Shown: positions 8,396 through 17,023 of the stretch, piece after piece
How positions within the stretch are numbered: the stretch's first letter is position 1
Layout: the number at the start of each line of letters is the position of its first letter
From: an uncultured Pelagibacteraceae bacterium
GTDB taxonomy: Bacteria > Pseudomonadota > Alphaproteobacteria > Pelagibacterales > Pelagibacteraceae
Reading direction: 5' to 3'
Length of the DNA stretch: 64,000 bases
Assembly: GCA_902520695.1 (NCBI GenBank)
Contig: CABYOT010000002.1
Coordinates: 1-64,000 of the forward strand
Notes under the pieces: generated by a model
What the model saw: the letters and a program-made list of their open reading frames with translations, nothing else
The model's database searches: none
What the model was told of the DNA's origin: nothing
Translations under genes and position numbers: made by a program

Positions 8396-9523
8396 ATGAA
8401 TACTTCAAATTTCAAGGATGAATTTAATCAATTAAATAAAATTGTAAAAAGTTACAGCATAAATTCTCTCAAGGATACTTTATTGTTTGCTAATAATAGT
8501 AAATTTAAACTTCCGAATTTAAATAATATCCCACAATATCATAATATAGTAGGGCTTATAAATTTTAGACTTAATGATTTAGAAAGTTCCATATTAGATT
8601 TTGAAAAAGCAATTAATCTTGACCCAAATTTTTATTCTGCTTACTATAATTTAGGATTATTATTTTTTAAAACCGAGGATTTAAAAAAATCATATAGTTT
8701 TTTAAATAAAGCAATAACTATTAAAAATGATTATAAATTAGCAAGAGATAAAATAATTGAAATACTCTCTTTCTATGCGCCTGATGATGAAAATTCCAAT
8801 TTTATAAGTGATATTGATAAAAAAATTAAAAAAGTTCCTTATGAAATAGATTTTACAAAAAAAATAACAGATCAACAAATTATTAATTATTTTAAGAATT
8901 GTAAAAAAGTTGTATCAAAAGATTTAGTTGATCTTTCTTATAATAAAGTTCAAATTTATAGAACTAAATCTATAAACCTTAATTGTGAGAGACATAAAGC
9001 AATTTTTTTTAAATATAATTCCATACCAAAATATTGTTTCGAGTGTTATAAAGTAGTAATTGAGTCAAAAAATTTTTACGATTTATTAAAGATGTCCTTA
9101 ATTTTTGACCAAATAACCTACTTCCATAAGTTTAATAGAAAAAATATGATAGATAAGAAATCACAAACTGATATTTTTAAAAGTATTATTTATTGTCAAA
9201 GTCTAGAGGAAGTTTTTAAGGTAGAAAATGATACAAAAAAAATTCTTAGTATTTATTTTGATGAACAAATTTCAATTAAAAGTAAGAGAGGTTGCCATGA
9301 GTATGCATCAAAATATCCTGAATATAAAAAAATTTTTAAAAGAAAATCAGAGATGATGGTTATGCCTATTGAATGGCTAGACAATGAAAAGAAATATGAT
9401 TTAGAGAATACTAAAGATGGCACTGAAAATTCTGGAGTTTCTCACGATACAATAAATGGAATTTCTTTAAATAATTTTCTTGTTATAAATAATTGGTTTA
9501 ATAATCAAAAAATTTTTTTTTAA
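8396..9523 (+). CDS. TPR protein of unknown function with a Cys/His cluster
   Basis: A 375-residue protein that starts 22 bases after the tRNA. Residues about 40-115 contain TPR repeats (SSILDFEKAINLDPNFYSAY is clear). The rest is not an enzyme I can name. It carries C197-x2-H200 and C214-x2-C217 (numbered from the ATG at 8396), a spacing that could bind zinc or another metal, and a region YFDEQISIKSKRGCHEYA near residue 285. A TTG at 8390 is a less likely start. No sulfotransferase loop is present. It sits next to two TPR-sulfotransferases, so a related surface-modification role is possible but unproven. Confidence 0.6.
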   Translation: MNTSNFKDEFNQLNKIVKSYSINSLKDTLLFANNSKFKLPNLNNIPQYHNIVGLINFRLNDLESSILDFEKAINLDPNFYSAYYNLGLLFFKTEDLKKSYSFLNKAITIKNDYKLARDKIIEILSFYAPDDENSNFISDIDKKIKKVPYEIDFTKKITDQQIINYFKNCKKVVSKDLVDLSYNKVQIYRTKSINLNCERHKAIFFKYNSIPKYCFECYKVVIESKNFYDLLKMSLIFDQITYFHKFNRKNMIDKKSQTDIFKSIIYCQSLEEVFKVENDTKKILSIYFDEQISIKSKRGCHEYASKYPEYKKIFKRKSEMMVMPIEWLDNEKKYDLENTKDGTENSGVSHDTINGISLNNFLVINNWFNNQKIFF

Positions 9524-9581
9524 AAAAAGATTTTTTATGTATCACTTGCAATTAAAAACTAAATATTTATAATAAATTTTA

Positions 9582-9917
9582 ATGTCTGATTTAGCTGATA
9601 AAAAATGTATTCCATGTGAAGGGGGAATTCCAAGTTTTAATATTGAAGAAATTCATAAATATCTCAAAAAAGTTGATGGATGGGATGTCAATTCAGATGA
9701 TAAAAAGGACTACTATATTATTAAAGACTTTAAATTTAGTAATTTTTTAGAAAGCCAATTTTTTGTTAACAAAGTTGGAGAAATTGCAGAGCAAGAAGGT
9801 CACCATCCAGATATATGGTTTGGTTGGGGTTACGCAAAAATTAAGATACAAACACATGCAATTAATGGATTACATGAAAGCGATTTTGTACTTGCTGCAA
9901 AAATTGACAAAATTTAA
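9582..9917 (+). CDS. Pterin-4a-carbinolamine dehydratase (4a-hydroxytetrahydrobiopterin dehydratase)
   Basis: A 111-residue protein of the PCD/DCoH family. It dehydrates 4a-hydroxytetrahydropterin, regenerating the pterin cofactor used by aromatic amino acid hydroxylases. The active-site signature EQEGHHPDIWFGWGYAKI is intact around residues 69-86, with the paired His residues followed by Pro-Asp; the later THAINGLHESDF helix is also typical. No aromatic amino acid hydroxylase is visible in the window, so its partner is elsewhere or it has a housekeeping role in pterin repair, including molybdopterin. It converges with purH with a 6-base gap. Confidence 0.9.
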   Translation: MSDLADKKCIPCEGGIPSFNIEEIHKYLKKVDGWDVNSDDKKDYYIIKDFKFSNFLESQFFVNKVGEIAEQEGHHPDIWFGWGYAKIKIQTHAINGLHESDFVLAAKIDKI

Positions 9918-9923
9918 TAACGT

Positions 9924-11468
9924 TTAATGCTTAAAATGTCTAGTTTTAGAAAATACAAGAATAATCCCTAATTTATCTGCAAATTTAATAATTTCTTTAT
10001 CTCGAATAGATCCCGAAGGTTGGATGATTGCGCTTACTCCATTTTGAACTAAGGTTTCAATTCCATCCACGAATGGAAAAAATGCATCTGATGCTCCTAT
10101 GATTATGCCTTCATCATTAATTTTTTGGAATTTTTTCATTTTATTAATCGCTATTTTACAACTATCTAACCTACTTGGTTGACCCGATCCAATTCCAATG
10201 GTTGAACTATCTTTTGTTAAAACGATTGCATTAGATTTTACATTTCTACATACATTGAATGCAAAAAGTAGATCATTAAAAATTTTTTTTGACGGTTTAA
10301 TTTTAGATACTACTTTAAAATTATCTTTACTAAAAATCTTATTGTCGGAATTTTGTATCAATAAAGAATCAAAGTTACTTGTTATATCTCTGAAATTATC
10401 TCTCTTTAATTTTGATGCATCGATTAATCTTAAATTTTTCTTTTTTTTTAAAATTTTTATAGAGTTTTTATCAAAACCATGTCCAATGATTACCTCTAAA
10501 AATATTTTACTTAATTCTGAGGCTATTTTTTTATTTACTTTAAAATTACATGAAACAATTCCTCCAAATGCACTTAATGGATCACATGCGAGAGCCTCTT
10601 TATAACTTTCTATTTTATTTTTATGTACTGACACACCGCAAGGGTTGGCATGTTTAACAATTACAGTACCAGTATTTTTTGGGAGTGTTTGCGATATATT
10701 CAAAGCCGCATAAATATCATTGTAATTATTATAACTTAATTTTTTTCCACTTAACTGAGTTATATCCAAGTTATTACTTTTACTATAGATTGCTGATTGT
10801 TGATGAGGGTTTTCACCATATCTTAAAACTTCTACCAAGTTTCCATGAATAGTTTTCTTTTGAGGAAAATTATTTTTGTTCTCAATATTCAAATATTCTG
10901 AAATTACAGAGTCGTAATATGCTGTTAAATTAAATGCATCTTGAGATAGTTTTTTTCTAAATGCCAAACTTGTGGAACCATTATTTTTTTCTACATCTAA
11001 AATAAATTCTTTATACTGACTTGGAGAAGTTAGGACTGTTGTATAGTTGTAATTTTTAGCTGCTGCCCTGACAAGAGTTGGTCCACCAATATCTATGTTT
11101 TCAATGATTTTATTATATTTTTTCGTACTTTTTAATGTTTCTTCAAAAGGATAAAAATTTACTATAACCAGATCTATTTCCTCATAATTATTCTTTTTAA
11201 GCTCCTTTTTATGGTTTTTGTTTTTTCTCTTACTTAAAATACCAGCATATAACATCGGGTGAAGAGTCTTTACTCTGCCATCCAAAATCTCTTTGGTATT
11301 AGTGTATTCTGACACCTCTGTACACTTGAAACCTAATTTTTTAATTTCCTTAGACGTACCTCCTGAACTTAAGACTTCCACTTTATATTTTTTAAGAGTT
11401 TTTAATAATAACTTTATATCAGTCTTATCTGAGAGAGATATAATTGCTCTTTTAATTTTATTCCTCAT
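9924..11468 (-). CDS. purH: Bifunctional AICAR transformylase / IMP cyclohydrolase PurH
   Basis: A 514-residue enzyme for the last two steps of IMP synthesis. The N-terminal cyclohydrolase domain (about 1-145) shows AIISLSDKTDIK, the SSGGTSKEIK loop, GGRVKTLHP-type DGRVKTLHPMLYAG and NIDIGGPTLVRAAAKN. The transformylase domain follows with LRYGENPHQQSA, VKHANPCGVS and DAFFPFVDGIE. Length is normal. Its start overlaps the stop of the heparinase-like gene by 4 bases (ATGA), placing it last in an rpe - heparinase-like - purH operon that is conserved in many alphaproteobacteria. Confidence 0.96.
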   Translation of the reverse strand: MRNKIKRAIISLSDKTDIKLLLKTLKKYKVEVLSSGGTSKEIKKLGFKCTEVSEYTNTKEILDGRVKTLHPMLYAGILSKRKNKNHKKELKKNNYEEIDLVIVNFYPFEETLKSTKKYNKIIENIDIGGPTLVRAAAKNYNYTTVLTSPSQYKEFILDVEKNNGSTSLAFRKKLSQDAFNLTAYYDSVISEYLNIENKNNFPQKKTIHGNLVEVLRYGENPHQQSAIYSKSNNLDITQLSGKKLSYNNYNDIYAALNISQTLPKNTGTVIVKHANPCGVSVHKNKIESYKEALACDPLSAFGGIVSCNFKVNKKIASELSKIFLEVIIGHGFDKNSIKILKKKKNLRLIDASKLKRDNFRDITSNFDSLLIQNSDNKIFSKDNFKVVSKIKPSKKIFNDLLFAFNVCRNVKSNAIVLTKDSSTIGIGSGQPSRLDSCKIAINKMKKFQKINDEGIIIGASDAFFPFVDGIETLVQNGVSAIIQPSGSIRDKEIIKFADKLGIILVFSKTRHFKH

Positions 11469-13093
11469 ATTTTTCTAATCTGCCATTCAATTAATTGTTC
11501 ATTATTTTGAGTTACACCTGAGATAAAAATATTTTGGTTCTCAATATATTTGTTTTTATTACCAAAGTATAGACCAGTTTCAACTCCTATCAATCCATCA
11601 TTTGAAAAGAATCTCCAACCAGAATTCTCTAACTCTATTAAAACAGATTTATTATCTTGAAGTTTTGTTACTTTAATATTTGGAAGAAGATGAAATCTTA
11701 TTTCAAAGTTTGTAACCTTAAAATTTTTCTTTTTGATAAGTTTTTCTTTTCCAAATAAAATATTTTTATCAACATCAAATTCTAAATTTCTTTGATGTAT
11801 CACTCCATATCTTGATAAATATCCGTCATGTGAACATTTAATGCTCCAGTAATTTTTTTCATATGCCACTTCATTATCAAATGTCCTTAATCCTTTATTA
11901 ACTGTACTTAGCCCCTTATCATTTTTTTTAAAACTACAAGCAGAAGAATTATCTAATATTAATGTTGAATGCGTTGCAGTTGATTTAGAAATAGAGTTAA
12001 GTTGATGATTATAATCTTGAAAATAACCAGAGTTTGTAATTAATTTTGTTTTTTTAAAAAAAAATTCAAATGATAATGGACCGCTTTGATAATTTTCGGA
12101 GTAATTTTTTGATGGGTTACTTCCCGTATCCATTGCAAGGACCACATTTTTATTTTTTAAGATCGTATACCCTGAAATATCAAACTTATCATTTTTAAAC
12201 TTATATCTAAATAGAGATAAATATTTATCAAAGTCTTTGTTATCAGAACTACTATTACCGTTAAATAATAAATTTTGCTTTAATGATCCCCAAATAAAAT
12301 CATAAGATTTGCCAAGATAATGAATTATTTCATCCAAGTAGTCTGGAATATCATTAAGAGAGTCTTTTAGCAGTTCTCTTATTAAAATAAAATATTTTAA
12401 GTAAAATATCATCTGTCTTATATTTCTTGATTTTGGAAAGTAGTTATTATCAAAAGAGGTATTAATAATTTTTTTAAGCAAAGCTAAACCATACTCTAAA
12501 AATCTGCTATTTTTATAAGCTATACCTGTAAGAGTTATAGCTGTACATCCAACCATTTTATCATTTAAATCAGACGATCTATCAATCTCATTTATCAAAT
12601 GATTTATTTGTTTACTGACTATTTCATTGAAACTATTTTTATAATTATTTTCGGACTCTTCATAGGTTATTTTTGAATTTGAAATCCAAGCTATTACTCT
12701 TTTAGATAGAATATCTATTTCCCAACTCTTTGTTTCATAATTTTTATTTCTTTTAATCCAATTTGTTATAATTGACTGAGTAACTTCATTTGAAGATTTA
12801 AGATCTATTGAAAACAACCAATAAAAACTTTGAAGTTTTCTAAAATCGTTATATTTTAAACTTTTATTTTCCCATATTGATTGAACATTAAAATCTTCAA
12901 TCTTCTTTTTTTGTTTTTCGTATTTTATTAATGAACTAAGTATATTGAGACTTGGTTGATAAACTAAAACATTTTCATCAACTCTTGAAATTTTTTTATT
13001 ATAAATAGATGAGTTTAAATAAATTTTTCTTATTTGGTTTTTGAGGATAAAGTAAAATTCATTGATATAATTAAAAGAACTTTTAAAAAACAT
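11465..13093 (-). CDS. Heparinase II/III-family protein
   Basis: A 542-residue protein with an alpha-helical N-terminal half (toroid-like, W-rich, for example FYWLFSIDLKSS) and a beta-rich C-terminal half matching the heparinase II/III-like domain: SGPLSFEFFF, a HSTLILDNSSAC stretch with the conserved His, and ECS-like IKCSHDGYLSRYGVIHQRNLEFD. Family members are polysaccharide lyases, but the version that sits between rpe and purH in alphaproteobacteria has no proven substrate. No clear signal peptide. It lies 1 base after rpe and overlaps purH by 4 bases, so it is translated as part of one transcript. Confidence 0.82.
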   Translation of the reverse strand: MFFKSSFNYINEFYFILKNQIRKIYLNSSIYNKKISRVDENVLVYQPSLNILSSLIKYEKQKKKIEDFNVQSIWENKSLKYNDFRKLQSFYWLFSIDLKSSNEVTQSIITNWIKRNKNYETKSWEIDILSKRVIAWISNSKITYEESENNYKNSFNEIVSKQINHLINEIDRSSDLNDKMVGCTAITLTGIAYKNSRFLEYGLALLKKIINTSFDNNYFPKSRNIRQMIFYLKYFILIRELLKDSLNDIPDYLDEIIHYLGKSYDFIWGSLKQNLLFNGNSSSDNKDFDKYLSLFRYKFKNDKFDISGYTILKNKNVVLAMDTGSNPSKNYSENYQSGPLSFEFFFKKTKLITNSGYFQDYNHQLNSISKSTATHSTLILDNSSACSFKKNDKGLSTVNKGLRTFDNEVAYEKNYWSIKCSHDGYLSRYGVIHQRNLEFDVDKNILFGKEKLIKKKNFKVTNFEIRFHLLPNIKVTKLQDNKSVLIELENSGWRFFSNDGLIGVETGLYFGNKNKYIENQNIFISGVTQNNEQLIEWQIRKI

Positions 13094-13094
13094 T

Positions 13095-13754
13095 TCACAT
13101 TGATTTTAGTGTTTCAATATTTATTTTAATATTACCATCGTTCTCTTTAAAAACTGTAGTACCAGATACTAAAATATCAGCTCCAGCTTCTAAGACTATT
13201 TTTGAATTACTAAAATTAATTCCTCCATCAACTTCAATATCAAAGTGATATTTACCTTCATCCTTTATTTTCTTTAATTCTTTTATTTTATCTAATACTT
13301 CAGGCATAAATTTTTGCCCACCAAATCCAGGATTAACACTCATAACTAAAACTAAATCAATATTTTCTATTTCATTTATTAAAGTTTTTATTTCAGTCTT
13401 TGGGTTTAAAGACACACCAACTTTTTTACCAAATTTTTTTATTAAATTTATAGACTCTTTTAAGTTATCAGTAGCCTCAGGGTGAATAGTTATTATATCA
13501 GCACCAGCTTCTGCATAATTTTCAATATATTTATGTACAGGTGAGATCATTAAATGTACATCAAACGGAAGTTTGGTGTATTTTCTTAGATTTTTTATTA
13601 CTGGTGGACCTATTGTTAAATTTGGCACAAAGTGACCATCCATTACATCGACGTGAATTAAATCAGCTCCACCTTGTTCTAGTTTCTTAATTTCACTACC
13701 AAGTTGACTGAAGTCGGCAGATAATATAGATGGAGATATTTGAATTTTTTTCAT
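13095..13754 (-). CDS. rpe: Ribulose-phosphate 3-epimerase
   Basis: A 219-residue TIM-barrel enzyme interconverting ribulose-5-phosphate and xylulose-5-phosphate. The signature pieces are all present: ISPSILSADFSQLG, LIHVDVMDGHFVPNLTIGP with the metal-binding His and Asp, FDVHLMI, VLVMSVNPGFGGQKF, and IEVDGGIN followed by ADILVSGTTVF. It opens the rpe - heparinase-like - purH operon. A perfect inverted repeat touches the start codon directly (13755-13779), so no Shine-Dalgarno sequence can be present in the usual place. Confidence 0.96.
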   Translation of the reverse strand: MKKIQISPSILSADFSQLGSEIKKLEQGGADLIHVDVMDGHFVPNLTIGPPVIKNLRKYTKLPFDVHLMISPVHKYIENYAEAGADIITIHPEATDNLKESINLIKKFGKKVGVSLNPKTEIKTLINEIENIDLVLVMSVNPGFGGQKFMPEVLDKIKELKKIKDEGKYHFDIEVDGGINFSNSKIVLEAGADILVSGTTVFKENDGNIKINIETLKSM

Positions 13755-13785
13755 TTGATACTAAAAATATTAGTATCAATTTTTT
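13755..13785. promoter_or_regulatory. Perfect 10-bp hairpin abutting the rpe start codon
   Basis: TTGATACTAA (13755-13764) and TTAGTATCAA (13770-13779) form a perfect 10-bp stem with a 5-base loop. On the plus strand it is followed by six T residues (13780-13785), so it has terminator form for plus-strand transcription. On the minus strand it ends exactly next to the rpe ATG (13752-13754). It could therefore fold in the rpe mRNA and limit ribosome entry, or stop antisense transcription into the gap. The structure is certain; the role is inferred. Confidence 0.6.
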
Positions 13786-13797
13786 GTTTTATTTGAA

Positions 13798-14148
13798 TTA
13801 ATTTTTACTGAATATTCTATATATTTCTCTAGCAATTTCACTTTCAAGAGGAAATGAAAGCATGCCCATAACTGAATAACCAAGTAAATAAGGCATTAAA
13901 TAGAAACGACCCATGTAAAAGAACCATGCCACATAAAGTGGTACCAAAGGTCCTATTATGAAGCTCGGAGTAATTGGTTTAAATATTTTTATAAGTGGGT
14001 TTGTTAGTTTGACAAATACTTTCATAAAAAAAAATTGTGAATCTTCCTTCTGAAATATATTCATCGCAACTCGCCCAATTAGAGTCCACATTATAACTCC
14101 AAGGATATAATCAATTATATAAACAAAAGGGTGAAAGTTTGCGTACAT
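13798..14148 (-). CDS. Small membrane protein, YggT-like topology
   Basis: A 116-residue protein with two to three hydrophobic segments (about 8-30, 62-82 and 84-102). The middle stretch LTNPLIKIFKPITPSFI is reminiscent of the YggT family, whose members have a hydrophobic helix, a Pro-rich loop with LxPIR-like sequence, and a second helix; the match is weak. It is transcribed in the same direction as the sodium:solute symporter, about 50 bases downstream of it and beyond a hairpin. Function unknown. Confidence 0.55.
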   Translation of the reverse strand: MYANFHPFVYIIDYILGVIMWTLIGRVAMNIFQKEDSQFFFMKVFVKLTNPLIKIFKPITPSFIIGPLVPLYVAWFFYMGRFYLMPYLLGYSVMGMLSFPLESEIAREIYRIFSKN

Positions 14149-14163
14149 TTTTTAAATAATCAA

Positions 14164-14182
14164 GGGGCGAAATTTTCGCCCC
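14164..14182 (-). terminator. Hairpin downstream of the symporter genes
   Basis: GGGGCGAAA-T-TTTCGCCCC forms a GC-rich stem of 9 bp, 16 bases past the symporter stop. On the minus strand it is followed by TTGATTATTT, a broken T tract. It is a probable intrinsic terminator or mRNA 3'-end stabiliser for the symporter operon; leak-through would reach the small membrane protein gene. Confidence 0.65.
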
Positions 14183-14198
14183 TAGAAAAATATTTTAA

Positions 14199-16013
14199 TT
14201 AATGTTGTTTTCCAAGTATTGTTTTACCACTTGGTACTCGTACATCATCAACCATCTTCTGAGTAGCTGCGTCTGGTGCTGTAGTAATTAAACTGACAAC
14301 AATCATTGAAACTAAACTTACAGCTGCTCCAACTATTCCAAAAGTAAGTTGAGTTATGCCTAAGAACCCAGATCCACCACTTCGTACCCAAATCAGATAC
14401 GCAGTTCCAGAGATCAGTCCTAATAGCATTCCCGCAACAGCTCCTGGTGCATTAGCTCTCTTCCACCATACACCAAGTACAAGTGGGAAGAATAGTCCAG
14501 ACATTGCAAAGTCAAAAGCCCAAATTACCGAACCTAGAATACCTTGTATCTCTAGTGCAGCAATTGTAGCTCCTGCAAAACCAATTAATACAAGTAATAC
14601 CCTTGCAACAATTAATCTTTTTGCAGTTTCAGCTTTTGGATTAATGATTTTGTAATAAACATCATGTGATAACGCATTTGAAATAGCTAAAACTAATCCA
14701 TCCGCAGTTGACATGGCAGCAGCCATACCTCCAGCAGCAACTAGTCCAGATATTACATAAGGTAATCCAGCAATTTCTGGCGTTGCTAATACAACAGCAC
14801 TACCTTTCATGAAGAACTCATTAAGTTCTAGAGTTCCATTGCCATTAAAGTCACTTACAAACATCAACTTCGCTTGGTTCCAGTTTTGATACCAGTCAAG
14901 AGCTTGAACATCAGTTATCGATTTACCGATAATTCCAGTAGCCAGATTAGGATCCATCAAAGAAATTTTTGATAGAGTAGCTAACATTGGAGCAGAAGAA
15001 TAAAGTAGGAATATAAAGAATAACGACCAACCTACTGATCTTCTTGCTGTTCTTACGCTTGGAGTAGTAAAGTATCTCATCATAACGTGAGGTAATGAAG
15101 CTGTTCCTGCCATCATACATACCGCTAATGAAATAAACGCCCAAGGTGTTGCATTAACTGATGAGTGAGCTTTAGTAATTGCAGACAATCCTTTTGGAAC
15201 TGTAGCTAAATCTGCAGCTGAGTTTTTAACAAATCCAAATTGACCTTCAAGTTCTGCAATTCTTGCTACTTCGTCAGCTAACATGAAGTGTGGGAAGAAA
15301 CCTGCACCAATATTGTTACTTATCCAGAATACTGGAAGTAAATAAGCAATAATTAGTACTATATATTGAGCAACTTGTGTCCAAGTTACTGCTCTCATTC
15401 CACCAAGCATTGAGCACATCAAAATACTAGCTAATCCAACGTAAACTGCAATTTCAAATGGAATATCCAAAGCAACAGAAGCAATTGTTCCTGTAGCGTT
15501 AATTTGAGCAGTCACATAAGTGAACGATGCAACTGTTAAGACTATAACAGCACTAAATCTTGCTAGGTTACCACCATAACGAGTTCCTATAAAATCTGGA
15601 ACAGTGTAACATCCAAATTTTCTAAGATATGGTGCTAACAAAGAAGCAACTAGTACATATCCACCAGTCCATCCAACAAGCAGTGCCATATAACCATAAC
15701 CTTTAAAGTAAATACCACCAGCCATGGCTACAAAAGATGCACCAGACATCCAGTCTGCTGCAGTTGCCATTCCATTAAATACGGTAGGTACCTGCCTTCC
15801 AGCTACGTAATAAGCATCTGTTTGAAGTGTTCTAGATAACCAACCAATTAAAGCATAAATCAAAACTGTAAATGATACGAAAAAGATACCAATCATTTTT
15901 GCTGTCATTCCAGCTTGTTCAGCTATTGCCATTATGATGATAAATACTAAAAAACCTCCAGTATATATCCCATAGACTTTAGGTAAGTTATCTATAAATT
16001 TACCTTTTATCAT
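14199..16013 (-). CDS. Sodium:solute symporter, large subunit (SSS family, ActP/VC_2705-like)
   Basis: A 604-residue inner-membrane transporter with about 13 hydrophobic helices. YYVAGRQVPTVFNGMATAADWMSGASF is the SSS signature (ActP/PanF type), and GTASLPHVMMRYF and MSTADGLVLAISNALSHD are typical of the acetate/pyruvate-like branch. The branch is usually paired with a DUF4212 small subunit, which is present just upstream with a 4-base overlap. Acetyl-CoA synthetase is nearby, so a short monocarboxylate such as acetate is a plausible substrate, but this is inference. Oddly, residues about 388-399 read DFNGNGTLELNE, a complete EF-hand-type calcium loop between two membrane segments. Confidence 0.88.
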   Translation of the reverse strand: MIKGKFIDNLPKVYGIYTGGFLVFIIIMAIAEQAGMTAKMIGIFFVSFTVLIYALIGWLSRTLQTDAYYVAGRQVPTVFNGMATAADWMSGASFVAMAGGIYFKGYGYMALLVGWTGGYVLVASLLAPYLRKFGCYTVPDFIGTRYGGNLARFSAVIVLTVASFTYVTAQINATGTIASVALDIPFEIAVYVGLASILMCSMLGGMRAVTWTQVAQYIVLIIAYLLPVFWISNNIGAGFFPHFMLADEVARIAELEGQFGFVKNSAADLATVPKGLSAITKAHSSVNATPWAFISLAVCMMAGTASLPHVMMRYFTTPSVRTARRSVGWSLFFIFLLYSSAPMLATLSKISLMDPNLATGIIGKSITDVQALDWYQNWNQAKLMFVSDFNGNGTLELNEFFMKGSAVVLATPEIAGLPYVISGLVAAGGMAAAMSTADGLVLAISNALSHDVYYKIINPKAETAKRLIVARVLLVLIGFAGATIAALEIQGILGSVIWAFDFAMSGLFFPLVLGVWWKRANAPGAVAGMLLGLISGTAYLIWVRSGGSGFLGITQLTFGIVGAAVSLVSMIVVSLITTAPDAATQKMVDDVRVPSGKTILGKQH

Positions 16014-16276
16014 TGATCACCCTCTCTTTCACTAAATCCGAATTCATCATCTATTTTCTCTTGTCGACCGGCAAACCAGAAAATTAGAATGACGAAGATT
16101 GCAAGCGATCCTTGACATGTAAACCAATACGTTAAAGGATATCCAAATGGTCTAATGCTTGACTCTTGCATTTCGGCTCCGAAAAGAAAGATGCCAATTG
16201 AGAAAACAAACCAAATTGCTAATGTGATAAAGAGCAAATTCCTGGTTTTTTCCCAGTGTTGTTCTTGTTTTGACAT
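16010..16276 (-). CDS. DUF4212 small subunit of the sodium:solute symporter
   Basis: An 88-residue protein with two membrane helices (about 14-34 and 46-66). The family hallmarks are visible: N-terminal WEKTRNLLFITLAIWFVFS, FGYPLTYWF in the loop and FWFAGRQEKIDDEFGF after the second helix. Members accompany VC_2705-type symporters and are thought to form part of the transporter. It starts at an ATG preceded 8 bases away by a strong Shine-Dalgarno sequence (AGGAGA on the minus strand, 16285-16290), which is unusual in this window and suggests high translation. Its stop overlaps the large-subunit start by 4 bases. Confidence 0.9.
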   Translation of the reverse strand: MSKQEQHWEKTRNLLFITLAIWFVFSIGIFLFGAEMQESSIRPFGYPLTYWFTCQGSLAIFVILIFWFAGRQEKIDDEFGFSEREGDQ

Positions 16277-16284
16277 TTTTTCTC

Positions 16285-16290
16285 TCTCCT
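16285..16290 (-). promoter_or_regulatory. Strong Shine-Dalgarno site of the symporter operon
   Basis: The minus strand reads AGGAGA eight bases before the ATG of the DUF4212 gene. Most genes here lack such a site, so it marks a well-translated transporter operon and fixes the start codon. Confidence 0.75.
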
Positions 16291-16396
16291 ATAGGTTAAA
16301 GAAAGAACCATACCGATAATCAAATTTATTTAAACCCCTAAAAACACTCGATATTGTGTCATTTTTACATTATACATCAACATATTAAGTAGATAA

Positions 16397-17023
16397 ATGG
16401 CCCTTAAATACAGATTCAACTTAAAAGATATAAAACTTGAAGATTTCAAAGTTTATTTAGTTGCAATGTTCAAAGGTATTTTGCCAAAGAAAAAAATAAA
16501 AAATGTTGATGATTTGAAAGAATTTATTCAGCAAAAATCAGCATGGGTATCACAAGTCACTTTATATAATTATTTAAAAACTAGAATGGGCACGAAATGG
16601 GTTCTCCATTTTGATGACGAAAAATTTTTAAAATCAATTAACACAGCCAAATGGAACATATATGCAATTTCACTTCAAGATTTATCTTTTTACACAATTT
16701 CATATTTAAATGTTTTTTATAACTATAAAGAAACCGATCAAGCTTTTGAAATTTATAATAATATTTTGGACAAAGAATTAGAGAATGGTATGCCTAAGGA
16801 AATTGTTCATGAAGCAAAGGTAAGTTTTCAGAAAAGATTAGATCAAATTAAATGGGATGACTATTATAAGTCTTGGCCATTTAATGAAAGTGCACTTGCA
16901 TTGTATAATTGGGCTCCAGTAGCTACTGAACTAAAATCTATAGATAGAAAAATAGTTCTTAATTCTATGATTTTAAAATGGGATAATATTAAAGAAGAGT
17001 TTTCTAAACTAATAAAGATCTAG
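16397..17023 (+). CDS. Conserved-looking protein of unknown function
   Basis: A 208-residue, largely helical soluble protein that I cannot assign. It has a high share of Trp, Tyr and Lys (for example [21 protein letters not shown], residues about 51-71, and [35 protein letters not shown] near 155-190). No signal peptide or membrane helix. The gene lies alone on the plus strand between the symporter operon and acetyl-CoA synthetase, ending 4 bases into the acs stop region. The position hints at a link with acetate metabolism, but nothing in the sequence shows that. Confidence 0.6.
   Translation: MALKYRFNLKDIKLEDFKVYLVAMFKGILPKKKIKNVDDLKEFIQQKSAWVSQVTLYNYLKTRMGTKWVLHFDDEKFLKSINTAKWNIYAISLQDLSFYTISYLNVFYNYKETDQAFEIYNNILDKELENGMPKEIVHEAKVSFQKRLDQIKWDDYYKSWPFNESALALYNWAPVATELKSIDRKIVLNSMILKWDNIKEEFSKLIKI

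Noticed and set aside
8199-8399. 66-codon frame over the tRNA
   Set aside because: It runs across the tRNA gene and has no sensible protein features.
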